Positions 10,975 to 21,199 of a stretch of DNA of 35,294 nt are shown here, one piece after another (position 1 is the first letter of the stretch; the number at the start of each line of letters is the position of its first letter). Below the pieces are notes generated by a model. It ran no database searches and was not told the DNA's origin. It saw only the letters and a program-made list of their open reading frames with translations. This DNA is from Gnetum montanum. Its lineage: Eukaryota > Streptophyta > Gnetopsida > Gnetales > Gnetaceae. Position numbers and translations under genes: made by a program. The DNA is taken from positions 94,731-130,024 of the forward strand of contig MNCI01007595.1 of assembly GCA_015680685.1 (NCBI GenBank), in the 5' to 3' direction.

Positions 10975-12740
10975 ATTGTCGTGATGGCATGACATGGAGG
11001 GCAACATCGTGTTGCTACCTGATTGATCCATTCTTGTGATGCTCCAACAAACTCTTGTGCATTTGGGCTTCCAAGAACTTCATGCTAAGCACATTATACA
11101 TGATAGTGATGCTAGGGATTATCATCACACTGAGGCACAATGTCTTAGAGAACAACAACTAGAACAATGCTATGAATCTATGAAAGGGAAGTGGTTCAAT
11201 GACTTCTCATTCCTACTGTACCAAAAAGATGGTGGAGAACCTTTTGCTGGGGGTTTTCCATTCAATGAAATTCCTCTCTATAACTTCAATGAAGGAGGTA
11301 AAAACCAAAACCTATAATCCATTATCCACAATCTTAGTTCCAGTAATAATGGATCTAATGACAAAGGAGGATTCAAGGAGGGAAGTTAAGGCAAAAATGC
11401 ATATAAGAAACAAGATCATGATCATGGCTGCGATCACCAAATAGAGGGTAGTATGCATTGTGATGGTGCTAGTCCTCCCTCCTCTTCACCTTCATCATTA
11501 TCTTCTTTCTCTTCTAGCTCTGACCATAACCACAAGGGACATGACCATAATGGAGGTGACTGAAAAGACCAACTGTAACCATAGGGGACGTGACTATGAT
11601 GGAGGTGATCGATAGGGCTGAGATAACCAAAGAGACCATTAGCCAAGTCAAGACCAAGGGCATGGGCATTTAAGAAAGAACCCATCACCATGAATGAAGG
11701 GGTAGCAAATGGTATCGTACACACCAAAATCAAGGCCTCAATGAGCCTTTGCTTGCTACCTAAAGTATGCTAAACATTGCAAAGGTAGTAAAAATTCCCA
11801 CAAGGCATGTAAAGGATAGTCAAATTAAGAGGCTATACATGAACAATATTCCTCAATTTGAAGGAGGATATAACTCAAATCCATAGAACCATCTCCAAGC
11901 TTTCCAAGATGCATGTACCTTGCAAAACATAGAAAATGAGTGGCATAAGCTTAAGTTGTTTCCTATGACACTCATTAAAGAAGCAAAGAACTAGTACAGG
12001 TCCTTAGAATTGGAATCTATCAGATGATGGAGTACGATGCTTAAGTTGTTCAATGATAACTATCACACATACTCCCCAGTGTCCAACTTGATAAGGTACA
12101 TCCAAGGATGGAAACAAGGGACATACAAACCCTTGGATGCTGCCATAGGTTGATACCATTTCTTATTGCATAAATTTCTTGGCCATGATTATCCTTAATT
12201 ATACCAACTTCATCACATTCTAGATGGGCTTTGATTCAAAATGAGGAGAACCCTTGGTTTCTATGCCCAAGGGTAATTGTCAAAATTAAACACCCATCAG
12301 ATCTAAAGATTGATTAAGTAGGTAGCAAAAGAAGAAGGAGAATTAAGAAAATGAGAAAGTGCAAAATAGTATAATTGCAATCCTTCCATTCATAAGAGAG
12401 AGGTTTAACTCAATGATAGTGAGGAAGAATTGTTACTTGATAAGGTGGTGAATTAGAAAACCTTACTACTTCAAAACTTTCAATCAAAAATTTCAGCCAA
12501 GGTTGATCAATTATAGGACTCCATGGATAGCAAATTTCAAGTTGTCCTAAAAATTTTTGAGGAGTCTAAGTAACAAGGTAGTGACCATGATGAAAAGAGG
12601 TGCAAGAAAGCTGAAGATGGCTATCAAAGAGGTAAGGGCAAGATTTTTGTAATAGGAGAAGTTTTGGGAAGTGAATAAAATGATGATGGTGGGTGTGACA
12701 TTTGCCATTATGAACATCCTAATGGATGTTATCCTATTGT
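10975..12740 (+). pseudogene. GyB gag remnant
   Basis: An N-terminal open stretch (11,036-11,317, continuing with stops to about 11,560) has no known domain and ends in a serine-rich and Asp/His-rich region. A Retrotrans_gag capsid domain lies at about 11,840-12,290: NNIPQFEGGYNSNP, stop, NHLQAFQDAC, then LKLFPMTLIKEAKN, stop, YRSLE. The second stop is TAG at the conserved tryptophan of A-x2-WY (TGG to TAG). Near 12,688-12,730 a zinc knuckle-like CDICHYEHPNGCYP follows lysine-rich sequence. The protein would form the particle that packages the RNA. Numerous stops make it nonfunctional. Confidence 0.68.
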
Positions 12741-13200
12741 ATCACACTTACAGGAATTTGGCGTGTACACCTTGAATCCATGACTAGCACAAAGACAAAC
12801 ACCCAAAATATTGCCTTCTCCTTAAGGCAATTCTAGGTAGTTCTATCAGCAACAACACATATTTAGGAAGATCAAGAAGAAACAAGTTCTATGCATCATG
12901 TACACTTATACATGGTGCAATTATGTGCAAAAACTTTGGTCAATGAAATGAGAACTCATCTCTACATGTAAGAAATGTGCACCAAAAGTATATATTCAAA
13001 GATGTTTGTATGTAACAACCATAAAACAAGAGGGCACCCAGTGGCTGACCATTGATTCTGACAATAGCATACTTTGCATGGAACCTACTGAGATCCTAAC
13101 ATGTGCATATGTCATAGGCATGGATAAACTATAGCAAGTTCATTGCCAACTCTCTAATAATGCAAATGACAATATCTATTAGGGAGAGTTGGAAATCCTT
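12741..13200 (+). other. GyB gag-RT interval; protease not recognised
   Basis: The frame continues with stops and holds WLTIDSDNSILCMEPTEI near 13,040-13,090, but no convincing D-[ST]-G protease motif. The protease is deleted or too eroded to see. Confidence 0.35.
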
Positions 13201-14230
13201 GAAAATTTCAAGCAAAAGCCCCTTGAATTAAAAAATTTACTAGCCTACATGGAATATGTATTCTTGAAAAATGGGAAGCCAATAATAATCAATGCAAATC
13301 TTTCTCCATCATAGAAATAGATGTTTTTGAATGTGGTTGAAAAGTGGTCAACAGCCTTTACTTGGTCATATCCCAAACTCACAAGGATTGATCCTAAGAT
13401 ATGCTAGCATCATATCTACACCAACCCAACCATGAAGCCAAATAGGTAGTCACAAAGATGATTAAATCCTAAACTGAAGCAGATCATCAAGGTGGAAATT
13501 GAACAACTCCTCAAGGTAGGGTTTATCTATCCCATTGTGGATAGTAACTGGGTTAGTTCACTCATGATTTTGCCAAAGAAAGGTGACAAGTGATGGGTCT
13601 ACATCAATTTTTGGCTATTGAATATGGCAACATTCAAGGACCATTTTCTATTGTCATTTGTTGATCAGGTGTTAGACACAATATATGGGCATTGCTACTA
13701 TAGTTTTCTAAAAGGTTATAGTGGCTATAACCAAATCCAAATTGTGCTAGAGGACTAGGCCAAAAAAATAGTGATGAGTCCCTAGGGAACTTTTGCATAT
13801 CACAAAATACCTTTTGGTCTATGCAATGCCCCTGCTAGATTCCAAGATCTAGTCCTTTGCATTTTTCAACAATAGATCAGTAGTGGTGTAGAAGTTTTCA
13901 TAGATCACTTCTTTACCTATGAGGCTACATTTGAGCAAGCCTTGAACAGCCTTGAGTAGGTGCTAAAATGATGCATTGACACAAACTTGCGGCTCAATTG
14001 AAAGAAGAGCCATCTGATGGTCCAACATGGCATTGTGTTAGGACACAGAATCTCACAAGCAAGAATTGAGGTCAATCCTAAAAAGATAAGGATCATCTAA
14101 GGAATAACCCACCAATTAGAAATTGTCAAAGTTGTTCAATCATTCCTTGGACACATTGGCTACTACTAAAAATTCATAGAAAATTTTTCTAAGATCACAA
14201 AAATGTTGGTTAAGCTGACAAAGAAATATG
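13201..14230 (+). pseudogene. GyB reverse transcriptase remnant
   Basis: Starts with the lead-in LELKNLLAYMEYVFLKNG, then RLNPKLKQIIKVEIEQLL and GFIYPIVDSNWVS (about 13,460-13,560). Palm motifs follow: MILPKKGDK then TGA, then WVYINFWLLN for the [KP]KKDG-WR-CxDYR block; IPFGLCNAPARFQ at about 13,806-13,845; and VFIDHFF at about 13,892-13,912 where the catalytic FIDDF should be, so the second aspartate is His. VLGHRIS near 14,040 ends the domain. Stops replace Q (LED-stop-AK, TAG for CAG), R (LK-stop-C, TGA for CGA) and W (LN-stop-KK, TGA for TGG). Dead enzyme, firm family call. Confidence 0.85.
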
Positions 14231-14235
14231 CTCCA

Positions 14236-14697
14236 TTTTTCTAGACCATGAAATGTGAAAAAGCATTCCAAAAAATAAAGGAAAAACTTGTAGAAACTCT
14301 AATTCTACAAGCACTTAACTAGTCTAGACCATTTCATGTTATGATGGATGCATTAAATTATGCCTTGGAAGTTATGCTTACATAAATGAACAACAAGAAA
14401 CATCCATATTATATCCAGTATGCAAGCTAAATCATTGTGGGTGCAAAGCTAAACTACACCACCATAAAAAAATAATTAATTATAGTGGTGTTTGCTCTAG
14501 AGAAGTTCAAGCATTATGTGCTTGGATACAAAGTGTTTTTGCACATAGACCATAGCACCATCCACTTCCTAATGAACAAGTCAATGATGAGTCTCCATGT
14601 CATATGGTGGTTGGTGATCTTCCATGAATTCAATCTTACAATGGTAGATCAAAAGGGTGCTAAGAATGTGATTGTTCACCACTTGTCTTGGTTGTGA
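14236..14697 (+). pseudogene. GyB RNase H remnant
   Basis: Continues the RT. EKAFQKIKEKLVETLIL and PFHVMMDALNYALEV give the first strand with its Asp; HPYYIQYAS then KLNYTTIKK follow; the frame is open from 14,485 with VVFALEKFKHYVLGYKVF, HIDHSTIHFLMN and ending FNLTMVDQKGAKNVIVHHLSWL. This is the RT_RNaseH order of Ty3/Gypsy: DAS, NYTxxEKE, TDH, G-x2-N-x3-DxLS. The final DHLSR Asp is His. Stops after VMLT, YAS and KK. The role was to remove the RNA strand during reverse transcription. Confidence 0.82.
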
Positions 14698-14739
14698 TGG
14701 GACCAAAAAGAGGAAGAAAGCCCATTATCTAATCTATTT

Positions 14740-15660
14740 CTTGATGAACTCCTCTTTGTTGGGACTATGACTAAACAATTTCCCTCTAAGCCTAAATGGT
14801 ATGATAGCATTCTCACCTATCTTCGTAACTAGGAGATGCCACAAGGGTTGAACAACCAGAAGAAATAATAGTTTCTTCACTAGGTAAAATGCTTCATGAA
14901 GATCAACAGACACCTCTACAAGGTGTGCACTGATGGCTTGGTTCATTAGTATGTCCCTAATGCTAATCAATTGCACATTCTCCTAGATTCTCATGAAGGT
15001 CCTTGTGGGGGCCATTATGCTCCAAGACACACAACCATTAAAATCTTGATGGCAAGGTATTATTGGCCAATAATATTCAGGGATGCTCATCAATATATCC
15101 ACTCCTATGAATGCTACCAACAAGATGGTGGAATGACTAGTCAAATGGAGAGACCTCAACAATGTATCTCACCTCTGGAACCCTTCAACATCTATGGCAT
15201 TGATTTCATGGATCCCATCATGCCCATGTGAAATGGAAAGGCATACATCATAGTCACTATTGACTATTGTACGATATGGGTAGAAGTAGTAGCCATCACC
15301 AACTATACATCTTCTATCGCTACTCGATTTTTACAAAAAAAATGTTGTAAATAGGTTTGGTGTGCCACATGCATTAATTTCTGATAATGGAACTCACTTT
15401 ACAAGTACTACATTTTGGAAGCTTATGCAACGCTTGAGGGTTGAACTTAAACTAACAACACTCTACCACCACCTTGCCAATGGTCAAGTCACGGTTACAA
15501 ATAGGAAAATCACAAAGATACTAACAAGAACTATCAGCAAGTATAAAACAGACTGGAGCACAAAACTCAGTGATGCCCTACCACTCAACATGGAAACTTC
15601 CTATAGGCTATTCTCTCTATGAGCTAGTGTACAAAAAATTACCAACACTTCCTATTCAAT
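14740..15660 (+). pseudogene. GyB integrase remnant
   Basis: The zinc-binding domain is at about 14,968-15,120: LHILLDSHEGPCGGHYAP, then TTIKILMARYYWPIIF, then IHSYECYQQDG; histidines kept, first Cys of C-x2-C replaced (Ser-Tyr-Glu-Cys). The core starts EPFNIYGIDFMDPI and YIIVTIDYCTIWVEV near 15,180-15,290. After a frameshift at about 15,345 comes the second block GVPHALISDNGTHFTS (15,360-15,405, Asp kept) and LANGQVTVTNRKITKIL (about 15,472-15,525), where NGQxEVxNR is expected: the catalytic Glu is Thr. Integrase would insert the cDNA into the genome. Confidence 0.85.
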
Positions 15661-15761
15661 CAAAGCTCCATACACTTTCAACAACCTATGACCTCAACCT
15701 TGACTTAAGTATCACACAAAAAGAAAGATTAATGAATCTCAACTTACTAGACAAAAAATGA

Positions 15762-16080
15762 TTAGTGGCCTTTTCATCTCACAAGGTGCATAAGGCGTTC
15801 AACAAAAAGCACCATGACCTTAAAATCAAGAAAGCCAAATTTCAACCAGTAGATAAGGTCATCTACTAGAATCCAACGCACGTGCCTCAATGAACTAAGT
15901 TCCAGACATTATGAGAAGGATATTATATAATTTACGAAGCTTTTCCTTTTGGGATCATGATGATTTACAAACCTAAGAGCCTAGACAAGAAATAGCTAGT
16001 CAACATATAAGTCAAACATTTCCACGAGCCTAAGCTAACTAATTCAACAAATGTCTTATCTGATGGACCACCATGCTCAA
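15762..16080 (+). pseudogene. GyB integrase C-terminal region
   Basis: Weakly conserved sequence with stops after the core: SSHKVHKAFNKKHHD, then FQPVDKVIY, then KFQTL-stop-EGYYII and VKHFHEPK. This matches the pattern D-x-K-V...F...GD-V-L...KF...W-x-GP-Y and a closing VN-x2-LK-x-Y block seen after the core in plant Gypsy integrases. Confidence 0.6.
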
Positions 16081-16110
16081 TCTTTCAGATCTCCTCCTTC
16101 CAACTTAGTC

Positions 16111-16123
16111 ATGGGGGAGATAG
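16111..16123 (+). other. Internal polypurine-tract-like site in GyB
   Basis: ATGGGGGAGATAG stands directly after the pol remnant, 2 kb before the 3' LTR. It resembles polypurine tracts of plant Gypsy elements. It could be an internal priming site, the former end of pol, or chance. Confidence 0.35.
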
Positions 16124-18070
16124 CCATCCATGATAATTATATAAGTGGCTCCTCAGTTTTTCTCCCTTTTTGTTTTACATGTTTCTTTTTCACCTTATTT
16201 TTTTTATAGCTTTTTGTTTTACACATTCTTTATCTTACACTTTTTTATCTTTTACATTATTAATTTTTCATAATTTTTGTTTAAAAACATCATTAGTACA
16301 TTTTATTTTTCTTAAGTATTTTACGGTTCCTTGTATATTTTCCTTTCTTTTGATGTGATTTTCTAATTATGTTTTAATAATAGTGTGTTATATTGCCAAC
16401 TGGGTATAGTGTGTAAGATTGATGTGGCCATGTGCTATTCGATTATTTGATCATTGGTGTCTAGATTCTAGCTTTGAATTTTGTTACTAATAACTTGGAC
16501 ATGGTTTCTTTTTCATGAAATAGGCAATGAGTCCACAACATCCACCCATCCATAAACTTTATGGTTTTCTTTGTTCTAGAAATGTGCAATCTCTTTTTCA
16601 TTTATAAAAATTTAACGAACTTGTGACTTTGGTAGTTTTTAAATTTGGAAAGGATTCAAAGGTTTGAATAGGGTGTGACTTCAATGGGATTGGGTACTCT
16701 TTGTGCCTTTCTACTTACTTGGATGCATGTGTGTTTCCATGGATTTCATACCATTCCATGTTGACCAATAATAGGAAGTGGAATAAGTCTTTGCATGGTA
16801 TGGTTCCCATCATAAAAAATTCATGGCAATTCAAAGCACATCCCTTAGATAAAATAAATGAGATACAAGAAATTATTATGGGACTAGAAAGATATGTTAC
16901 CCATGCCCAAAGGTACCCTCTAACTAAGGCCATTTCTCACTTCCTACTTCTCTTTTGTTCTTTAATAAGGAATGGTGGTTGTTCTATGTGAGCATTATTG
17001 TGTCTCAGGGGGTTGGACTAGTCTTAGAATGGCAATGCAATGTCACTAAACATTGTTGGCTTTGGTCTGGACAAAGGATGGATTTTATCAAGTCATTTAA
17101 ACATGACATTCATAAGGGACTTCATGTGACCTTAGTTGGGAACTCTATTCCACTCTCTCTCTCTCATCCACCTATGTTGTCCATGTCTCATATCACTATC
17201 AGTTTCATGTTCTTGTTCAATGTCCTGGTTTGATGTGTTGAAATTATTAGGTAGTTTCCTCTAGGTTTTATCTTTAACTCTCTGTAACCATTAATAATTC
17301 ATGGGACCCACAGACTCCTTAGTTTGAAGTTATGCAATGGCAATAAAAGGCCTATTCCTACTTTGGGTAGGATCCACTTGCATATCTTTTGGTTGGGTTA
17401 GTTAAGTTCTTTACCCTTATACATTCTCGCAATCAAACTCTTTTCTATGCCTCATCAATGACATCTAATTGTGCATACCTTCACAACATTTTTTAGTAAA
17501 TCCTCTTTTTATTATTGTGAATTCTTAAACCCTCTTCAAGCATTTCATCACACATTTTAACTTTTTAAAATTTAATGGACCACTTATTCATTTCACCTAT
17601 TTTTCAACTTTCCCGCTAACACTATTAATGAAATCAATCCACTATAATCACAACCCAACCAAGTGTAACCACCAACAAGACAAGGTACTTAAAAGTTATA
17701 CGTTACACATTGCACACTAATTTGCATTTTTGTTTTGTTTGCAATGGAAGGTGTGAACTAGAAGCTCGACTATCTTCTCCAATGGATAAGCAACAACACT
17801 ATGTGACGAGGACCCTTCATGATCATTGAATCTTCTCCCTTGCTCTTTAGCTACCAAAGGAGTTGGATGTATTTGTCTAGGGTGTTCAATTTTTTTGTCA
17901 TGAACACCCAATTTTGTAAAAGATTATAAATCTGTACACTTAGGCACTTAGAATTTTTATATTCCCTCTACGTCAAGTTTGCATGTTAGTCAATAATCCC
18001 ATAAGTTCTCAATATTTTGTAAGGAACTTGATCCTCCTATTGTTCACTCAAGGACAAGTTTTCATTTAGT
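16124..18070 (+). other. GyB spacer between pol and 3' LTR, no recognised gene
   Basis: About 1.9 kb. The open frames at 16,701-16,991 and 16,955-17,233 show no domain, and the hydrophobic frame at 16,170-16,358 comes from T-rich sequence. Athila-type elements are known to carry a long region, sometimes with an env-like frame, at this place. Nothing here proves such a gene. Confidence 0.45.
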
Positions 18071-18080
18071 TATGGAGGTA
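18071..18080 (+). other. GyB polypurine tract candidate
   Basis: TATGGAGGTA directly precedes the TGATG start of the 3' LTR. It is short and only partly purine, so this rests mainly on position. Confidence 0.35.
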
Positions 18081-18901
18081 TGATGAATCATTTTTTGACT
18101 AGCTTTGACATCATGTATGTGATATCAGGTTCCATGAAGCAATGTCAAATATCCAATATCGCGAGGTATATGTCAGCCTATAAATATAGCACTTACACAT
18201 ATGGTTTCGCATTAGTTTTTGAATAGACTAATGAAGTTCTTACAGTTTAGTCATTCTAGAGTTAGAATATTTCTAAGTACCCTAGTAGGAGTCTAAGTGT
18301 GTATAGATCTTTATTCAAGCACTAATGTACCTAAGCATAGCACTGTGACAAAAATAAAGACAAGCCATTTTGATAATCCTTGCAACACAAAGAATATATT
18401 AATGTTTACTTTAATGCATTTAATATTCATGCACTCTACCTTAATGCACTTTAATTAAGCAATTAATTTTCAGTTGTTAATGAACACAAGCATGACCACT
18501 TCAAGCATACCTATAGCACTTGGTAGGCCAAAAAAACTTAACATTTGGTAACTTAGTAGCACTATATGCGTTCAGTATGTGCCCAAAGAGTGGGAATGGG
18601 TACTTGTGTTATGCTAACTAGACAGCAGATTAATTAGATATTAAATTCCTCTACCTTTCATTCTTATTCTAGGTAATTAAACTTATAAAATATAAAATGA
18701 TAAAAATCATATACCTCAGTTGCACTTAACCATACACTTATACCTCACAAGTGGAACTAAGAAGACAATGATCATCCTAATTAGATTTCACTTCCTAGAA
18801 CTAGTGTACTTGGGAACTTACAGTCTACAAAGTTTGATTGGATTACACGTGAATGCTTGTGATTCATATGTTTGGGCATAGGGGTACCTCGCCCTTCATC
18901 A
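18081..18901 (+). repeat. GyB 3' LTR, 821 bp
   Basis: Begins TGATGAATCATT and ends TACCTCGCCCTTCATCA. TATA box CTATAAATA at 18,178-18,186, matching 9,954-9,962. The open frame on the minus strand at 18,781-18,975 runs from GyC integrase into this LTR and is a junction artefact. Confidence 0.88.
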
Positions 18902-18906
18902 ATTAC
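18902..18906. repeat. GyB target-site duplication, right copy
   Basis: ATTAC, partner of GTTAT at 9,824-9,828. Confidence 0.6.
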
Positions 18907-19090
18907 CATACCAACTAAAAAATAATGCCTACCTGCTAGCTCTAATGTTTTATCTCTACTCATATAACCTATCATGCCACTACAATGCTTTTCAAACTAA
19001 ATGTTTATCCTAAAATCATAATTAGGAATACATACCTTTCCATTTTTAAATAATAGTTCATCTTGAATATGATAGTTCCTTCACTTGTCT
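18907..19090 (-). pseudogene. GyC integrase, N-terminal part
   Basis: On the minus strand: ELLFKNGKVCIPN, then HCSGMIGYMSRDKTLELA and GRHYFLVGM. This is the first half of the integrase zinc-binding domain (H-x3-GH-G-x2-KT, then YFWPxM) of chromovirus-type elements. The frame stops at the GyB insertion and resumes in the same phase at 9,828, with the rest of the domain. One Leu-Val stands for the usual Trp-Pro. Confidence 0.8.
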
Positions 19091-19640
19091 ATCCTACTCA
19101 ACAATGGCTCTTTGAGGCTTGTCAAAACCTACCAAAAATCTCCCATACCATATACATAAGGAATGCTAAAATTCACCAAAAGCACCCTCTGGATAAAGCA
19201 TCAACCATCACATTGCCTTTTCTACTTTTGTCGTTCAATGAAAAATTGAACCCTTGCAACTATGTAACCCACTTCATGTTTTTGCTCTCAACTTATTTTT
19301 AGAGTTTAGAAATTAAAGTGCTTTGTAGTTCATCATCAAAGTGAATTCCTTGGGCAACAAGTAATTCTTTTAATGCTTAATTTCTTGAAGAAGAGCATAC
19401 AAATATTTTTTCATACATACTATATTTTTGCCTTAACTCATTCAACTTTTATAAAACAAAAGTAATAGGCCTACCTTCTTGTAAAAGCACCCCACTGATG
19501 GTAAGTCCATTTGCATCCACCTGCACCTAAAAAAGCTTTTGAAAATCTAGAATTTTAAGCACTAATTTACTGGTAATGTTTTTCTTAAATAAGTCAAAGC
19601 TTTTGTTGGTTTCATTATCCCACATGAAATTTTTATTTTT
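19091..19640 (-). pseudogene. GyC RNase H remnant
   Basis: Blocks in order: VQVDANGLTISGVLLQEGRP (catalytic Asp of the DAS motif), ITFVL and KLNELRQKYSMYEK, then after a degraded middle WVT-stop-LQGFNFSLNDKS and GNVMVDALSR. The closing ADALSR-type motif is well kept as VDALSRG. Stops and frameshifts are frequent. It follows the RT without a gap, as in Ty3/Gypsy polyproteins. Confidence 0.75.
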
Positions 19641-19809
19641 CTTCAACAAACCAAACATAGACCATGAAATACCACTAAAATTTTTTATGTACTCTCTATA
19701 AAAACCTACTAAAACAAGGAATAATCATACCTTCCCAACATTCTTAGGAATTGGCCAAATCCTAACATCCTTCACCTTGGTAGCTTCTATCCAAATTTGA
19801 TTTTTAGAA

Positions 19810-20470
19810 ACCACATGTCACAAATATGTGATTTCCCTCTTTAAGAAATGACTTTTCTTCACATTAATCACTAAGTGTGCCTCCTCCAACTTAAGGCACA
19901 CCATCCTCAAGTGATTCAAGTGCTCTTCCTCATTAGATCTATATAACAAAATATCATCAAAAAAGACAATATAGTACTTACCAATCAAGTCCTTTAATAC
20001 ATCATTCATCAACCTCATGAATGTAGTAGGTACATTCATGAGCTCAAATGACATCATCAACGACTCAAACAATCCATCTAGTTTCTTGAAAGCTATCTTC
20101 CATTCATCACCAAGCCTGATTCTGATTTGATGCTAATCACTCTTCAAATAAATTTTACTAAAAATTCAACACTAGTAAGGACATCCAGGATATCATTTAT
20201 CTTTGGAATAAGAAACCTATACCTCATTATTATCATGTATGCTACGCTATCAGTAATGCATATCCTCCATTCATTACTATCCTTCTTTGGCACTAGAACC
20301 ACTAGAACTACACAAGGTGAAATGGATTCTCTAATGAAACAATTTGCAAGTAACTTCTCTACTTTCCTTTGCAATCCAACCTACTGATTTGGTGCCATGT
20401 AGTAAGCCCTTTAATTTGGAATGGTAGCACTACGAATAAAATGAATATGATGTTGTACATTCTTCATTAA
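19810..20470 (-). pseudogene. GyC reverse transcriptase remnant
   Basis: Starts with QHHIHFI (about 20,450), then RKVEKLLANCFIRESISPC and VLVPKKDSNEWRICITDS (20,374-20,250), KYRFPIPK-like MRYRFLIPKINDILDVL, then after a break MSFELMNVPTTFMRLMND (20,060-20,010) and YYIVFFDDILLYRSNEEEH (about 19,985-19,930): the FDD catalytic pair is kept. The domain ends VINVKKSHFLKREITYL. The block between FLVKF and the MPFGL-like segment, about 20,140-20,070, is degraded and probably partly deleted. Typical chromovirus order and wording. Confidence 0.85.
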
Positions 20471-20754
20471 TGGAAATCCATCTAATTTCTTCTTGAAGAC
20501 CTTCAAAACTTTCTCCTTCAAGCTTAGTACACCTATTGGAAGTTCAACCTACACATCATCATGGTTAGCAGTAAATTTTGTCATAAAAAATCTAAAACTT
20601 ATTTCATCATATTCCTTAATGTATTCCTTATCTCCTAGAAGGATTAAGGAAGCATTTAGTGAGCTTTGTTGCCTTACTTATGCAGATATCATGGGAATCA
20701 ACTCATGGATTTCATCAATTCTAGCTACACTCTAAACATATCTTACTTCATCAA
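20471..20754 (-). other. GyC protease-RT linker
   Basis: Eroded polyprotein sequence with stops in all frames between the protease and RT. No domain expected or seen. Confidence 0.4.
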
Positions 20755-21030
20755 ACTAAGCATCATTGTCAAAATTCCAAGGTCTATGAAGAATTACATC
20801 AACACAATCTATTGGAAGCACATAATACTTCACAACATCATGAAAACCTTCAATTTTAAATTTCAAATTACTTTGTTTCCTCACCTCTTTATAAAAGTCT
20901 CTAGAAAACCAGTGCACCTTATAAGGTTTAAGATAAGGTTTAGTTGTCAACCCCAATCAAGCAACTACCCTAGAAGAAATGACATTTTCTTGGGCTTCCT
21001 CATCAATCAAAACATGAATCCATTCCCTAC
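20755..21030 (-). pseudogene. GyC protease remnant
   Basis: The aspartic protease starts near HVLIDEEAQENVISS, where the family has LIDSGA, so the catalytic D-S-G is now D-E-E. It continues LGLTTKPYLKPYKVHWF, then VKYYVLPIDCVDVILHRPWNFD, matching the D-V-x-LLGRPW-x2-D landmark with Leu-Gly changed to Leu-His. A 66-residue open frame covers the second half (20,756-20,956). Confidence 0.72.
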
Positions 21031-21199
21031 TAAGCAAACATGTAACTCCAATCCAAAATAACACTTTTCTATTATGATGATCTCCTCTATTCACATTCCC
21101 CATGAATGCATAATAATTTAATTTTTAAAGCATTAGGATTACCTTTCTAAAGAGCTTGACTTGATATCTCTTTCACCTACATGGTTTGCACATGTTTTC

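Larger units (their letters stand above)
9829..18901 (+). mobile_element. GyB: complete Ogre/Tat/Athila-type Ty3/Gypsy element
   Basis: A 9,073-bp plus-strand element with related LTRs at 9,829-10,677 and 18,081-18,901, both running TGAYG...CATCA. Order: LTR, tRNA-Asp-like PBS, gag, RT, RNase H, integrase, a 2-kb spacer, LTR. RT and integrase read like the Ogre/Tat/Athila branch (RRLNPKLKQ before the RT, GFIYPIVDSNWVS). Gene order places integrase after RNase H as in all Ty3/Gypsy elements. It inserted into the integrase gene of GyC. LTRs differ by many transitions and several indels, so it is old, though younger than its host. No protease could be identified. Confidence 0.88.

Noticed and set aside
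11434-11733. Minus-strand open frame of 99 residues.
   Set aside because: It is the reverse of the serine- and Asp/His-rich part of GyB gag and has no domain.
16170-16358. Hydrophobic open frame with transmembrane look after GyB pol, possibly env-like.
   Set aside because: It is produced by T-rich low-complexity DNA (Phe/Leu codons) and shows no signal-peptide or heptad layout.
18781-18975. Minus-strand open frame of 64 residues.
   Set aside because: It starts in GyC integrase and runs into the GyB LTR across the insertion point; a chimeric artefact.
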